Shown: positions 1 through 11,248 of the stretch, piece after piece
Layout of the letters: every line of letters begins with the position of its first letter
How positions within the stretch are numbered: position 1 is the first letter of the stretch
DNA from: Salvator merianae
Taxonomy: Eukaryota; Chordata; Lepidosauria; Squamata; Teiidae
Assembly (NCBI GenBank): GCA_003586115.2
Contig: QVOM02000073.1
Span: 35,902,305-35,966,304 of the forward strand
Length of the DNA: 64,000 nucleotides
Direction: 5' to 3'
Notes under the pieces: generated by a model
Database searches by the model: none
Seen by the model: only the letters and a program-made list of their open reading frames with translations
What the model was told of the DNA's origin: nothing
Position numbers and translations under genes: made by a program

Positions 1-74
1 ATCTCACCCTTCTGTTAAAATCTTACCCAAATACCCTATACTGAGATGTCCTTGATCTTTTTTCTTTCAGCTAT

Positions 75-230
75 GGCCCTTTCTGCACTGGGCCTTATTC
101 TGGATCACATCCTGGAACAGGGGCCTGCTGTCCGCATGCAACTCCTGCCATAGTGTACCATAGTCTGCACCAGCATGCATCTGGCAGTCCCCTAATCCAG
201 CATATAATCTGGAATAAGTGCAGAACTGGC
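75..230. mobile_element. Family A palindromic MITE, copy A1 (degenerate)
   Basis: The left end begins GGCCCTTTCTGCACTGGGCC, followed by a TTATTCTGGAT...ATCCTGGAACAGG arm. The right part mirrors it (TATAATCTGGAATAAGTGCAG) but the last bases have decayed to AACTGGC, so no clean 3-bp duplication remains. Six other copies lie in the window (A2 to A7). I see no coding capacity; it is a non-autonomous hairpin-forming element. The hAT-like element C1 begins 33 bp further on. Confidence 0.75.
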
Positions 231-262
231 AAATGTCTGAAAATGCTGATAAAACATTGTTC

Positions 263-578
263 CACTGGCGTAGCAAGGGGGGTGCGCGGGGGGCGGTGCG
301 CACCGGGCGGCGCCTTGTTGGGGGCGGCGCCCGCCTTTGAGCTGGGCCCTCCCGCCCGCCCTGCGTCCGGTTTGCCTTTAGGCGGCTTACCGGCACGTCC
401 GCCGCTCGCTCGCCCCGCCCGCCGCTCGCTCGCTCGCTCACCGTGCCGGCTGGCGTGCGCGCGGCCATCATCACGGAGTAGGCAGCTGCAGGGCGGGGCG
501 TCCTGCAGGGCGGGGCATCCTGCTCAGCTGTCGCCGTTCGGTCCGCCCCGGGTGGCGGAACATATAGCTACGCCGCTG
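263..578. mobile_element. GC-rich non-autonomous hAT-like element, copy C1
   Basis: This 316-bp element is bounded by CACTGGCGTAGC and GCTACGCCGCTG and flanked by a perfect 8-bp duplication CATTGTTC (255-262 and 579-586). Terminal CA(G)...TG with 8-bp TSDs is the signature of the hAT superfamily. The interior is very GC-rich and CpG-rich, with GCTCGCTCGCTC runs, and contrasts sharply with the A/T-rich flanks. Open frames across it are by-products of its composition. Related copies are C2 (24248), C3 (30660) and C4 (61470). Confidence 0.85.
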
Positions 579-704
579 CATTGTTCTCTAAAGTCTACTG
601 CTTTAAAATAATTCCAGTTCTGAATTTTTATGGCAATCCTGCTGTGTAATTTCTTGCCTGTATTTCCCATATATCAATCTATTCCTCTGGTGTATCTGAT
701 GCTT

Positions 705-1720
705 GGAAATTGTCACGGGCCCAGACCAGAGCGTTGAGACTGTTAACAGGGACTGGGGCTTTGAACGCATCACATCATTGCTTCATCAATTGCACTGGCT
801 CCCAGTCTATTTCTGGGTCCAATTTAAAGTGTTCACTTTAACCTCTGAAGATTAAATAGGGCCTGTTCGCACTGAGGCAAGTAGAACGTTCTAATTAGCA
901 TGCTTCAGGCCGGTGCAGATGAGGAGAGGTTCCGCACATTCGCACTCATTGGTGGTAGACCGTACCCGAAGCTAGCCGGCTGCCACGTCAGTGCGAATGC
1001 TTCGGCACCAGGTCCGTACCTGCTCCTTCACCAGCGCCCGGACATCCCTCCCTCCAATGCTCGCCATTGGCGGAGCGCTCTTTCCTAGCGGCGGCATTTC
1101 CACGGCCACGCTCCGAAGCTGCGGAGCCGACTTCGCATCCAGCGATGGGAGGAAGGGGCTAGATTATGAAGCCGTTGCGAAGACAGCGGGAACCGGATGC
1201 AGCTTCGTCCTCGCTTACAAAGTACGCTCCGAAGCAGGCGGGTGTCTTCGTAGCGAGGAACGGCGCATGCGGAAAGCAACTACATCCGCCGACATCAGGG
1301 TGACAGACAAGAANGTGAAAGACGAGGGGAGTGCGAAAGCACCGTCCCCGATCTTCGCTCAATCGCGCAAGTTGGGATGAAGACAAGTAATTACTTGTCT
1401 TGCCTTACCAAACATCAGGTACGAATCGGGGGAGGCAGTGCGCACTTCACCCGCGGCAGTGCAAAGCATCCGTTCCAGCGAGCGGCCAAGAACGGTCTAC
1501 CGCTGTAGTGCAAACAGGCCCATAGCTTGGGACTGGGTTACCCAAGACAATGCCCTGCACTCTACATCCCTATTCATAACCTGAGATTTGCAAAACAAAT
1601 CCTGCTATGTGTGCCTCCCACAAAGGAAGAGTCTTCTCAGTGATGGCACCTCAGGCTCTGGAACAGCCTCCCAAGAGATGTCTGCCTAGTATCACCACTT
1701 TAACTTTAAAGCAGGGAATT
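705..1720 (+). mobile_element. L2-like LINE fragment (sense), split by element E1
   Basis: Two pieces, about 705-858 and 1522-1720, form one degraded 3' part of an L2-like reverse transcriptase ORF. The first encodes remnants such as RARTRALRLLTG and INCTGSQSISGSNLK; the second continues with LHSTSL and SDGTSGSGTASQEM, which resemble the C-terminal half of L2 ORFs (LHWLPV..., RSFSVAAPRLWNSLP-type region). Stops and frameshifts are frequent, so it is dead. The interruption is exactly element E1 with an ATA duplication. Confidence 0.6.
859..1521. mobile_element. Family E non-autonomous DNA transposon, copy E1
   Basis: This 663-bp, CpG-rich element begins GGGCCTGTTCGCACTGAGG and ends in the inverse (AGTGCAAACAGGCCC), flanked by ATA on both sides (856-858 and 1522-1524). 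It sits inside an L2 fragment that reads through once the element is removed. It shares terminal and subterminal sequence with E2 (38176-38752), including an internal GTGCGAAAGCACC stretch and CAATCGCGCA/CATCGCGCA. No transposase is visible. One ambiguous base (n) lies at 1314. Confidence 0.82.
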
Positions 1721-1739
1721 TTATGTTCTCCCACTCCAT

Positions 1740-2300
1740 AGTGTCTTGCCCCATTCCTGGTGCAATTCCCAGGGAGTGGCCTTCATATCACGCACCAAGG
1801 TCTGTGGTGTGGAAGTTACCTTGGTGTGCAGAGGTTGACCAATGGCGTGAGTTCCCCTCAGCATATTCATTTTTGCCAGCAAATAACATAAACTGTCAAT
1901 AATCAACCCTGGCTGCTCACTGGGAGGACTAATACTGAAACAGAAGCTCACATACTTTGGCCACATAAGAAGAAGACAGGATTCACTAGTAAGGACTCTG
2001 GTGCTGGGAAAGATAGAAGACAAAAGGAGAAGGGGATGGCATAGGCTGAGATGGTAGTAGTATGAAAGCACTGAGCATGAGCTTGTGTAGACTCTGGGAG
2101 ACAGTAGAGACAGGTCTAGTGTGCCGGGAGCCATGGGGCCATGAAGAGTTGGGCACGATCGAACAAGTAAACAATAACAACAACATAAACTGTCACAGGT
2201 CCTCATTGCACTAGGTATCATTTGAGTCACAACCATCTTTGCACAAACTGCTTCCTTTAAGGATGATTCTGTAATGCTTTCCCCTGCGGTAAAATTACTA
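1740..2300. other. Unassigned DNA hosting a Bov-B insertion
   Basis: Apart from the Bov-B tail at 1899-2181, I recognise nothing here. A long open frame on the minus strand spans the junction of Bov-B and flank, so it cannot be an ancestral gene. Confidence 0.5.
1899..2181 (+). mobile_element. Bov-B (RTE) LINE 3' end, 5'-truncated, with 14-bp TSD
   Basis: The segment carries the end of the RTE/Bov-B ORF2 and its short 3' tail: in translation YFGHIRR..DSLVRTLVLGKIEDKRRRGWHRLRW followed by GAM(K)SWARSNK-like codons, ending in an ACAATAACAACAAC tail. It is flanked by a perfect duplication of AACATAAACTGTCA (1885-1898 and 2182-2195), as expected for target-primed reverse transcription. Bov-B is common in squamates and ruminants, and with the CR1/SINE content here it supports a squamate source. 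Confidence 0.88.
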
Positions 2301-2309
2301 GTACGGGAT

Positions 2310-2730
2310 TGTATCATAGGAACCTGCAGTCAGAGCAGATTGGTATGGACATAGTAAGCTACAGATGCTACAGGCAATTTTACAATGGCAGCAACTACAA
2401 AGTGGAAATTATAATCTCAGACAGCACCATAGGTTCATTCAAGTGCTATATGGAGTACATGCACACAAAGTGTAAACAATTATCTTTTGTTGTATGAGTC
2501 TAACTCATTCTGTGACAACTGCTTATTAGGTGAAAACTCTTATAGTGAGTTCCCATTGTCATTATTTATACTACCACTGTGGTCTCCTAAAAGCAAGGAT
2601 CTGCTTATTTAGTGAAAAAGATAGGATTTTTTCCCTCTCTTATAAATGCAATCCCTTATTGTGCTTGCTTGTATAATAAGAGTTACACTGCAGTTATTCC
2701 CCATTGCCACAACTCCACATGGACTGTAGG
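2310..2730. other. Unassigned, A/T-rich
   Basis: No repeat, coding or RNA signature is recognised. Confidence 0.4.
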
Positions 2731-2966
2731 ATAAGTACTGTCATTGGGTACCACTGAGTCATGGCTGATTCCCAGTTGACTGCCTGGGCCCCTCCATGTG
2801 CACTTCTATGCAGTTTTCTTGGCAGAGATACAGAAATGGTTTGTCATTGCCTACTTCTGGGGAGGGGCTGGGGATCAAACTGGCAACCCTCTGCTTTTCA
2901 TTACCATTCATTCTTGCATTACCCCCATTCTTGCATTACCACTGAGCTACAGCCACTTCCGGATGA
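2731..2966 (-). mobile_element. tRNA-derived SINE (antisense), copy R1
   Basis: Read on the minus strand, the right end gives a tRNA-like head: GTAGCTCAGTGGTAATG (box A-like) and further in a box B-like GTTTGATCCCC, then a body containing GGCAATGACAAACC and CTGCCAAGAAAACTGCATAG, and a tail with ATGACTCAGTGGTACCCAAT. R2 at 56304-56485 has the same organisation and orientation. The tail resembles Bov-B-mobilised SINE tails, but that assignment is tentative. A short duplication (CATTCTTGCATTACC) occurs in the head. Confidence 0.65.
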
Positions 2967-2969
2967 GTA

Positions 2970-4230
2970 CTGTAAGGCCCAGCAAATTGGGAGTCATTCT
3001 CTATCCTATCAGGTCTGTCACAAACTATTTTGTTTACTCGGATTGAAAAACACATGGTCCATCCCCAAATCAAGATCCAGAATATCCGAGACCACCAAAG
3101 TTCCTTTGGCACCTAAGACAGAGTCCGTGTCGCCACTCACCTGGTGAGCAGCTTCTCAGGAGGCACGTAGGAGAAGTGCCCACAGTCACTGCTGAAAAAA
3201 ACACCTCCTCTGCCTCTACTTGCGAGTGGGGAACTGTCTCTTCAGCGGCAAACAGAAGCACCTCCGATCAGAGTCAAAACTGCACTCTGCAGCAATGGTG
3301 CTTCCATCCATGATCACATCTGCAAATGGAGTGGTACAACTGTTGCAAGGTGCCTACTGTTTCTGCTTCCTTGGAGAAGTGGGGACACGGACAGACTATC
3401 CTACCTGTGCATTCTCCCACAGCAATCAAAAATATAAAAGATAAAATTATTTAAATAACTAATCATTTCTTGAAGTTAAATAATTTTTTTAAAAAAAATT
3501 CACAAATACCCAGTGCTGCCTCCTATACGTTGCAACTTTCCACATATTTCAGGAAAACCAACACATATGCAGAAAACCAAAAAGTTTCAATTCTACGGCA
3601 TGCGAGCTGATAGCTCTCTCGATAGATCTGGGAGTGACACCTCTTGCTTTGTTTACACATTACATTCCTAAAACAGAGGAAATGGTTTGCAGGGCCCATT
3701 CCCAAGAGAGGCGCAGTCACGTCAGTAGGCCAGGAGAGGACATTCCTCTCTAGTTATTGGTGAGGTCCCTCTCTGCTGCAAAGACTTGAGAAAAACAGAC
3801 GGGAGTATGAAAGGAAAGTCTCTGGTGACATTTGAAAGGTCAGAGCAACCCTGATAAAATTTATGGGTTTTTTGTTTCCCAAACATGTAAAGATGATAGC
3901 TACCAAACCTTGACGTAAAACAAGACCACCAGTACTTTATACTGAATGGGACAGCAGTTTATTCAGTAAATCCTTTGCCTTCTTTTTTATATAACCGGCA
4001 GCTGTGCACAAATATATAAAATGGGGAGCAGAATTCTGTCCACTGTCTCTGCTTTGAATTTGTGGGTAACCTAAATGTGCCAATACTCTTACTATGTGTT
4101 ATACAATGCAGCAGCATCTTGCAGACAGAGTCATCCAAAAGCATCCCCTATTTTAAATCAATTTTTGATTGAATATAACATACTCTAAATTCAAAATGGA
4201 CACAAAAGGGATGGGTTCTTCAGGCTCTTT
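2970..4230. other. Mostly unassigned DNA around a possible exon
   Basis: No transposable element recognised. The region contains the possible minus-strand exon at 3141-3191 and a T-run/A-run at 3484-3500. Nothing else is supported. Confidence 0.4.
3141..3191 (-). other. Possible short coding exon (unidentified)
   Basis: On the minus strand a 51-bp block is bounded upstream by a T-run ending in CAG (a CAGCAG tandem acceptor) and downstream by CACCAG|GTGAGTGG, a strong donor match. One frame is open through it and reads SDCGHFSYVPPEKLLT. I do not recognise the protein. Splice-like boundaries on an open 51-bp block can occur by chance in 64 kb, so this is a weak candidate; no adjoining exon was found. 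Confidence 0.22.
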
Positions 4231-4235
4231 TCTAA

Positions 4236-4376
4236 GGCCCTTTTTGCACCAGGTCTTATTCTGAATTATATCCCAGAACAGGGGGCCTGCCATCCTGCTG
4301 GTACAGACTACACATGCAGACAGCAGGCTCTTATTCCAGGATATAATACAGAATAAGGCCTAATGCAGAAAGGGCC
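4236..4376. mobile_element. Family A palindromic MITE, copy A2
   Basis: A 141-bp element with termini GGCCCTTTTTGCACC and GGTGC-like inverse (AATGCAGAAAGGGCC), flanked by TAA on both sides (4233-4235 and 4377-4379). The two arms containing TTATTCTGAATTATATCC and GGATATAATACAGAATAA would pair as a long hairpin. Confidence 0.85.
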
Positions 4377-4379
4377 TAA

Positions 4380-6385
4380 GACCTGTTATTTAGAGATGTG
4401 TAGCTTCAGTTTGCTTTTAGATTTAAGGCTGCCATCTTAATCTGGCAATACTAATTATATTTCTTAGTAAAATATGTGAGACACAAAAGCAGGAGGGTGG
4501 TCTGGGCCCATAGAGTCTCATACAATGCTGCAAGAAAGTGAGTAAAAGAATAAAATAAGCTTTTACAGCAATGTTGACCAACAAGTCATGGGCAATGGGC
4601 AACAGTATAGCATTTGGAGGGACAGAGTCTGAGTGTCTTTCATGCACCTTTAATACATTACAAATCAAAGACCAATTCAGCAAGAAGAAATGTGGGTTGC
4701 TGATCACTATAATTCCCCTTCCCGTCCACTCAATAGGTCTGGCTCCCAAACTAGTTCTGTTTTGGAGGAACACATGTAAAGTTCAGACTGAGGCTACCTC
4801 CACATGAAGAGCAGGAGGAAGATGCCTTGATGGAAAAGTTGGTCTTGGTACATCTCAGGCTTTCCGAGGCTTGAGATAAAGGTGTAGCCAAGGTCACCAT
4901 CAAGGCAGCCAGCAGTGGTGCTTTACAGGATTTTTGTGGACTTTTGTGACTGTGGACTGCAAGCTGCACCATGCAGTCAAAACTCTGACAATTCAAAGCA
5001 GCATCAGGTCAGCATGATCACCAAACAGCCACCTACAATCAGACCAGTGGGACAAGGTGCTCTGAGAGTTGGAAATTCTGTTCTCCCATCAGGGTGGGAC
5101 ACAGGGCTTCAGGGAAGAAAATGTTTGTCCATCCCAACCTGAGACTGACTCTGGGTTGCCCCTAGCGCTGCATATAGATGTAGCCTTAGCTAGGGACCAT
5201 CAGAATTAATGCCTTCTCATGCCACAGGGAGAGTCATGCTCAAATTGTACAATCCTCTACTTCATGCTACCAGTTTGCAATATAAAATCTTGTGTGACCT
5301 GAGCCTCAGACAAGAAGTGAGCTGATGGTTCCCTGCTCTGGATGAGATGGAGCAGTACAAAAAGATAGTGATAAAATCTCTATTTTCTCTAGCATTTCAA
5401 AGTGGAAATTTTGACTGCTGTCTTTTCTTCATACCCCAGTGCCTCACTGGTTCTGCTTTGCTGGTTCCTGCCAAGAGAACATAATTTATCAACCAATCAA
5501 TTTTCTCTTTTGGAGGCACATGAAGGACCAACTACCAAGGCACGTTTTGCCTTTGTTTATCTCAGCCAGCAAATGGAGAGTACATCTCAACACAGGCCAA
5601 TTGCACAACATTGAGTGGTACACAATTTCCTGGACACATTTCCATGGCTGACTTTGCCGTCTCTCAAGCCAGGTCTCCATTCCTATCACCAATTTGGCAA
5701 TAGGATATGGTGGCCCACGTAGTGTATATGACGACCCAGAAATAGCAGATGTGGGTGGGGAAGGCTGAATATACTGCAAGGTCTAATTATTTCTCATTTT
5801 TAAGGTTTTTAATTATTTTTTAATCACTGTTTTAAAATGTTATAAATTGGCTTAAATTATTATGTCCCAGCAAAGATGAGTTATAAATGTAACTTTTTTT
5901 AAAAAAAACAACACCCTATTATCACCCTTTAGCTTGGCATCTTCAAGCATGAATGTTAAACTGAGATTTATAAATAGCAAAAAATGAAATACAAAGTATC
6001 AGTCCAGGTTTTCATTTGCTTTAACTGAATTAATTTCATCTGGAACAGAAAACTTGCCAGTCATATCATTGTTTTTTCTGAATGTTTTTTCAAGTGAGGA
6101 TGAGGAAGAAGAAGAGGAAGCATATAATTCTTAGCAAAACACTTCCTTTAGAAGACAGGAAGCAAATGGAGATTGTGTTTTGTCATCAGCGGGCTTTGGC
6201 AGCTCTTAATATGAAAAAAGAAAAAGAATCACAAATGAAATTGGAACATGTATCTTAGGACTGCTGGAATAAAATTTCAGGGACAGCCCTTGTTACCAGG
6301 ATCTGACCTGTGCAGGTCTATGAAGATGGACTTTAAACTGTATTTTTTTTTAAAGGGCCCAAAGCAGGTGAATTATTTTTTTAAA
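4380..6385. other. Unassigned DNA
   Basis: No recognised repeat in most of this interval. Around 6100-6245 a run of acidic codons (SSEDEEEEEEAYNS, then stop) is followed in another frame by codons reading LPLEDRKQMEIVFCHQRALAALNMKKEKE; this could be a decayed retrocopy of a cellular mRNA or chance, and I do not recognise it. Confidence 0.35.
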
Positions 6386-6570
6386 ATATTTTATTATTTA
6401 TTTATTTATTTATTTATTGGACTTATATGCCACCCCTCTCCAAAGACTCTTATTTTCCCATTCTCTGCAACAAAGGTAACTAGATTGCTTGTTTTTCTAT
6501 CCCGTCCTATACCCAAAGGTCTCAGAGTGGGTCACAATAAAACAATTATAAAAGCAAATAGATTGACTAT
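6386..6570 (-). mobile_element. LINE 3' terminus (antisense) with TTAT microsatellite
   Basis: A (TTAT)n run (6392-6418) leads into ATATGCCACCCCTCTCC and later CTCAGAGTGGGTCACAATAAAAC. This (TTTA)n-ATATCCCACCC-...-GGGTCACAA arrangement recurs at 15420-15450 and 52577-52645, and is the antisense 3' end of the L2-like LINE family present there. Confidence 0.5.
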
Positions 6571-7082
6571 AACAGTGAATGCGCCTACACGGGGAGGGGA
6601 TATTGTTTGAACACAGCTAGTACAGGCTACATTTTCATGAGACCTTGATGGGAGCAGATGGTGTGCAGCAGAGAGGAGTTATTGTGGTGGGTGCATGAGG
6701 AGGGAGGCCAAATAGCCAAAGTTTCATAGCAGCCTTCCATGACCACTGGAACCTTTCTGTGTGTGAAATGCCACCACAGAAACCTAATTCTTCAGCTGGG
6801 ACCAGAATTGGGTCCAGAACTCTGGCCTTTGAATCGGCCATCAGATACCTGTGGGTGTTTTGAGTGGGAGGCAGTAACATGTGTGGATTGGCTGTCCCAC
6901 TTTCCAGGCGACCGCAGGTTACCCATTTTGCGATGTGTGAATGTGGCCAGAGACAATACTCAGAAGTAAGGAGAGCTAAAGATCTGGAACATTTTGAGAG
7001 CACCCTCGTTAATAATCTGGCTATCTTCTTCCAACTTCCCTAGATTGCAGACCTACTATAGAAGAACCAATGAATACTGAAG
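6571..7082. other. Unassigned DNA
   Basis: Nothing recognised. Confidence 0.4.
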
Positions 7083-7206
7083 GTGAAGGTGTTGCCTTTG
7101 TTATGTGCTTGAGAGTGCCCAGAAGCAATCAGTGGGCCGCTGTGTGAGGCAGGGTGCTGAACGAGATGCGCTGTGACCTAATCTAGCAGGGCTCCTCTTA
7201 TGTTCT
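7083..7206 (+). mobile_element. CR1/L2-type LINE 3' tail
   Basis: Only the last about 120 bp are present, with CCAGAAGCAATCAGTGGGCC, then GGGTGCTGAACGAGATG and the terminal GCAGGGCTCCTCTTATGTTC. The same tail closes the longer LINE copies at about 32890 (GCAAGGCTCCTCTTATGTTC) and, more diverged, about 26780. It is a 5'-truncated insertion. Confidence 0.65.
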
Positions 7207-9889
7207 TGTGGCCACTTTCTCAGTTTTATCATCTTTCAAGGGAAACTTGTTCAACTGAATTCAGAGTTGACTACTTCTTAAAACTACATGGGTAACTGGT
7301 CAAAATTTGAAGTCCTGACATAATATAAGACAAGGCTACAAACCAAAGAAAATTGCAAACCAACCTAACAATGGGTCACTGAAGATGTCTGCCTATCTGG
7401 CATCCCAACCTTTGTTTCCTATGCATCCATGTCAAGAAAGAGCTTCATTTATTGCTATGTATTACAACAGCCATTTTCTTTCTTCTCTCACCCCCAATTA
7501 TACAAAAAGTAGTTTACCTTCTGCTATTCTTTTAATGTCACTCAACTCTTATGGAATATCTACACAATACTACCATGATTGTCTTTTAGTTCTCACTGGG
7601 CTACAGAAAGTTTATAAAGCGTTGAAGATTTTTTTAGAAACCGGCACATTCTCCAGAGTTATTTCAATAGAATTTGAAAATTAGCTATCTAGGCAGGCAG
7701 GCAGGTAGGTTTACATGGGAGTATCACAAGTCCCAAAATTAGGAAAGGGAGGGACAACCCGTCCTGTTGAAAGGAGAGATGGGTCTAAGAAATGGTGTCC
7801 ACGATGACAGCATCCTTTTGCTTCCTTTCCTTATGCTACCTGGGTATATGAGCTCTGGCATGTGCATTAAAGCCCCTCTCAGTTGTCACTTTGGCTACAG
7901 ACCAGGGAAGGAAGGATCAATAATGCCGTCATCACAGACACATCTCTCCCACCAGTGTGCTGGGCAGTTCTCCCTTTTCCTTTTCTGGTCACGTGACTCT
8001 CTCTCTCCACAGATGCATGAGAGAAAGTGGATACATTTTTAAAAAAGGCCATGTCTCAGCCAGAAAAATCAGGGTGCAATTGGGTCCATATGTTCTCACT
8101 CCTAATCAGCCCTTGGCCTTCCTCAACTTGTGGTGGAAGCGGCCTACAAAAAGGCAGGAGAAGCTACTCTGTAGCAGAGTTGTCTCCTCGCCTCCATGTG
8201 GATGTGACAGTGGTGGCGTTGACAAATCAATTCAAAGTCTGAAATGGCTGCCAAACTCACTACAAGGACTTGGGACTGTGACCCACTTCTGACTGCAGTT
8301 CCAGGCCCCAAGCAGAACTCTGCCTGGGATTTTTACTCCTGTGAGCAGAGTTCTGCTCCCAGTTGCATTCTGCTTACTGCTGCAGGGCTTTGCCCGTGAG
8401 GACGATGCTCAGACACTCCCTTGAGCTGCTCATACATCTCTCATTCCAAAGAAAAAGAGTATGTTTTCTCCAGTGTAGCTGCTCAGTTGCTGCTCTCCCA
8501 TGCCTTCTCAGCTCATTAGTCAAAGTTATCTGATGATATACAGCAGTGATTCTTTTGGAAGTCATTTTGGTCACAATCTAAAATGGCAAACTGAAGGGCA
8601 TGTTTTATGTGCCTGCATGTACATCTTATGTCTAAATCTCATGTACATTTGCTTATGGGTCTTGCTCTTTGTCCCACATATAAGCTTTGCAATGCCTTAC
8701 AGTGGCATCTAGAGAGCAGATATAACAGAGCTGGTGTAGGCAGAGGGCTTTTGCTATGTGAGGAGATGGCAGGCTGCAGATGTGGACTCTAGGGGTGTGA
8801 GGGAAGAGCAAGGCTTTGGGTAGAACCTACCCCTTCATCTTCTCAAATCATGCTTTGATCCATATGTGGTTTGGTAGGATTAAAGCAAGACTTTCAGTCA
8901 GAGCCTTGCCCCCATAGTCCCAGTCTAAAACCACAGTGGGTTGGACAAGAGTAAGAAGTCCAAATGCAAATCTCAGCTCAGTTCTGGATGTACCAAGTAC
9001 ATCTGTAACATGGGAGTGATACTGATCAAAATAATGTGCTATGATAATCTTTGCCCAACACAGTGCTTCCTACACATTTTGGACCACAGCTCCCAGTGTT
9101 CCTGCCGGTGCCCAGTGCCCATGTTCTTAAGGATGAGCAGATGCTGACATCCAATTTGTCAAAATGCAGCAGGTTAGGGAAAGCTGGCATATATAATAGC
9201 TTGCTGGCTTTCCATTCACATCTGCTTGGCCACTCAATGGACCCTTGTCAGGTGCAGCAGGGTGTTTCTAGTGGTCTTGTATTTCTATGTTGTAGTGTTT
9301 AAAGTTCTTATCTTATGCCTCTGTGGAAGACATACCTACACTCCTGAATGAACTGTATTTAATCATCAGTTCTCTGAGGGAGTGTAGGGTTAGCTAGCTA
9401 AGCAGAGGGTAAGGTTAGCTAGCCTCCCTCAGCTTTTGGTGGAGAGAGGAAGGAAGCCATAATGCCTGTGAGGCAGAAATTTAATGTATGGCAAAAATAT
9501 ATGAGTGTAGATATATCCTTTAGGGGAAAAAACACCTAGTTGAACCCTAAGCTTTTACAGCATACCATGGAGCAATGAAGTCTTTTTCTAAACAAAGATA
9601 CAGAAAGGAAGGAGCAATCTGACAGCAGGAGTACAAAGAATGTCCCTTTGCCTAGAGTTCCAATAGAGTAGCCCAGGGCCTCCTTTGCAGCACAGCTTAT
9701 CTTTCCAAAAATGGACAGAGATTTCCTGCCCAGCTGGATCTGCACAATGACGTTTTAATAAATCAGGCTTAAATCACGTTTGACCATGTTAATTTACAGA
9801 TCCTTGCTAAAGAAGGATAGAAATCAAATGCCATATGATTTGAAGGCATATTCTAAGAACAGTTTTACATTACAAATCAATGTATGGAA
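7207..9889. other. Unassigned DNA
   Basis: No transposon or gene recognised over about 2.7 kb. Minor features: an AGGC/AGGT run at 7691-7711 and a purine tract at 8041-8047. Short overlapping open frames at 7767-8292 carry no recognisable domain. Confidence 0.35.
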
Positions 9890-10064
9890 TGATGATGATA
9901 ATGATGGATTAGATTGGATTAGATTGGATTGGATTAGATTGGATTAGATTGGATTAGATTGGATTAGATTGGATTGGATTGGATTGGATTGGATTAGATT
10001 GGATTAGATTAGATTGGATTAGATTAGATTAGATTAGATTAGATTAGATTAGATTAGATTAGAT
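9890..10064. repeat. Pentanucleotide array (GATTA/GATTG)n
   Basis: A short GAT/GATAAT run leads into about 31 tandem GATTR units. The proximal part mixes GATTG and GATTA units in alternating blocks (including a GATTG-only block near 9969-9993); the distal 45-50 bp is pure GATTA. This is a classic expandable microsatellite. Confidence 0.95.
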
Positions 10065-11248
10065 CAATCAGATCAGAATAGGTAAAATTGAAGTCTCATC
10101 TGTGAATACATTTCTGTAACTGCAAAGATGATCTTGATACAGTCTGGAGCATTAACTCTGGCTAGGTTCGATGTGGCAGGAAGGAAAGAACTTTGAATAA
10201 TTAACATGTTTGCCATATGTATGAGGAGCAAGCATGCTTAGCCCATAAATTTCCAAATCACGTTGGCAGCCTCAGCAGATAATGGAAACTCCTGTTTCAG
10301 CCCTTGCCCTCCAACAAACAGAAAGCTGCCAAGATGTAGTAATGGTTTAGTAGATTTGCACAAGAACAGAGTGCTTGAACAGGACTACAGTCCCACCCAC
10401 TCCATACCTTGCCATCAGCATGCTGGCTGAGGCTGATGGGAACTGCGTTTCTGCCACTTCAGAAGAGCCACAGACACTCACCTCTGGACTGGAGTAACTA
10501 GGGCTGTTCACACTTACATCTTAGTGGTGAGGCCCGTCTATTCTGGGGAGTCATGGCAATACAGCAGAAGTTGCCACAGGCTCCCCCAAAGCTAACCAAT
10601 GATGGATTGCTAAAAAGGAGTCCACATGCTTGCCAGGAGCGTCTAGCATGCTCTTGGATGCTGCATCCACACCCTCCTTTGGGTGCGGCACAGTGAATGG
10701 GTGTGGTGGTGCAACTACAGCTGCACAATCATCCAGATTGCCATGGCAATTTCCGAGCAGGCACCAGATGTTGCCACGGATATTGCCATAGCAATTTGGC
10801 CTGTCCTGGCCATCTGTTTTTCAAGTGCCACTGGCCTGGTACAGGGGCTTTTCAAGCACTTGAAGTGCACATGACTACTGCCACACTGGGTCTTTACCAA
10901 CCTAGTATGGTATTGTTACACCCTCTTATGATCCAGATTCAGAACCACAATAGCTGTCAGCCTCACTCAACATGGCACATGACAACCAAGTGTGTTCATG
11001 TGAACATTAGCATTAGTGTCCCACAGGCTAGCGTTTCTAACTCTGTATTAATTCAGCCCAAAGTTGAACTCTAAACTTAGGGGATAATAGGCTCATAGTT
11101 CCTGCCTTCACTTTTATCTTCATGGTATGAGTCTAGGCTCTGTGTGTGTATGTGTTAGTGTGTGTAGATTTTTTCACAAATTATGTGTGTAGATAGAATG
11201 GGAGCAAGGACACAGAGTGCCATCCTCCTTGCCACATAGGAAGTATTA
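10065..11248. other. Unassigned DNA with a possible transposon left end
   Basis: GGGCTGTTCACACTTACATC at 10501 resembles the left ends of families E and F, but I cannot find a convincing right end. Between 10730 and 10800, TTGCCATGGCAATTTC and TTGCCATAGCAATTTG form a spaced repeat of self-complementary units. A GT-rich tract lies at 11139-11166. Confidence 0.35.

Noticed and set aside
153..611. 152-codon plus-strand and 135-codon minus-strand frames
   Set aside because: They lie across the GC-rich C1 element and its TSDs, so they did not exist before that insertion.
1721..2317. 198-codon minus-strand frame
   Set aside because: It spans both junctions of a Bov-B insertion in antisense orientation.
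9890..10064. CRISPR-like array
   Set aside because: Units are 5 bp with no spacers; it is a microsatellite in vertebrate DNA.
10501..11030. A further family E/F element
   Set aside because: The left end is plausible, but the only candidate right end (GTGAACATTAG) is too weak and no triplet matches.
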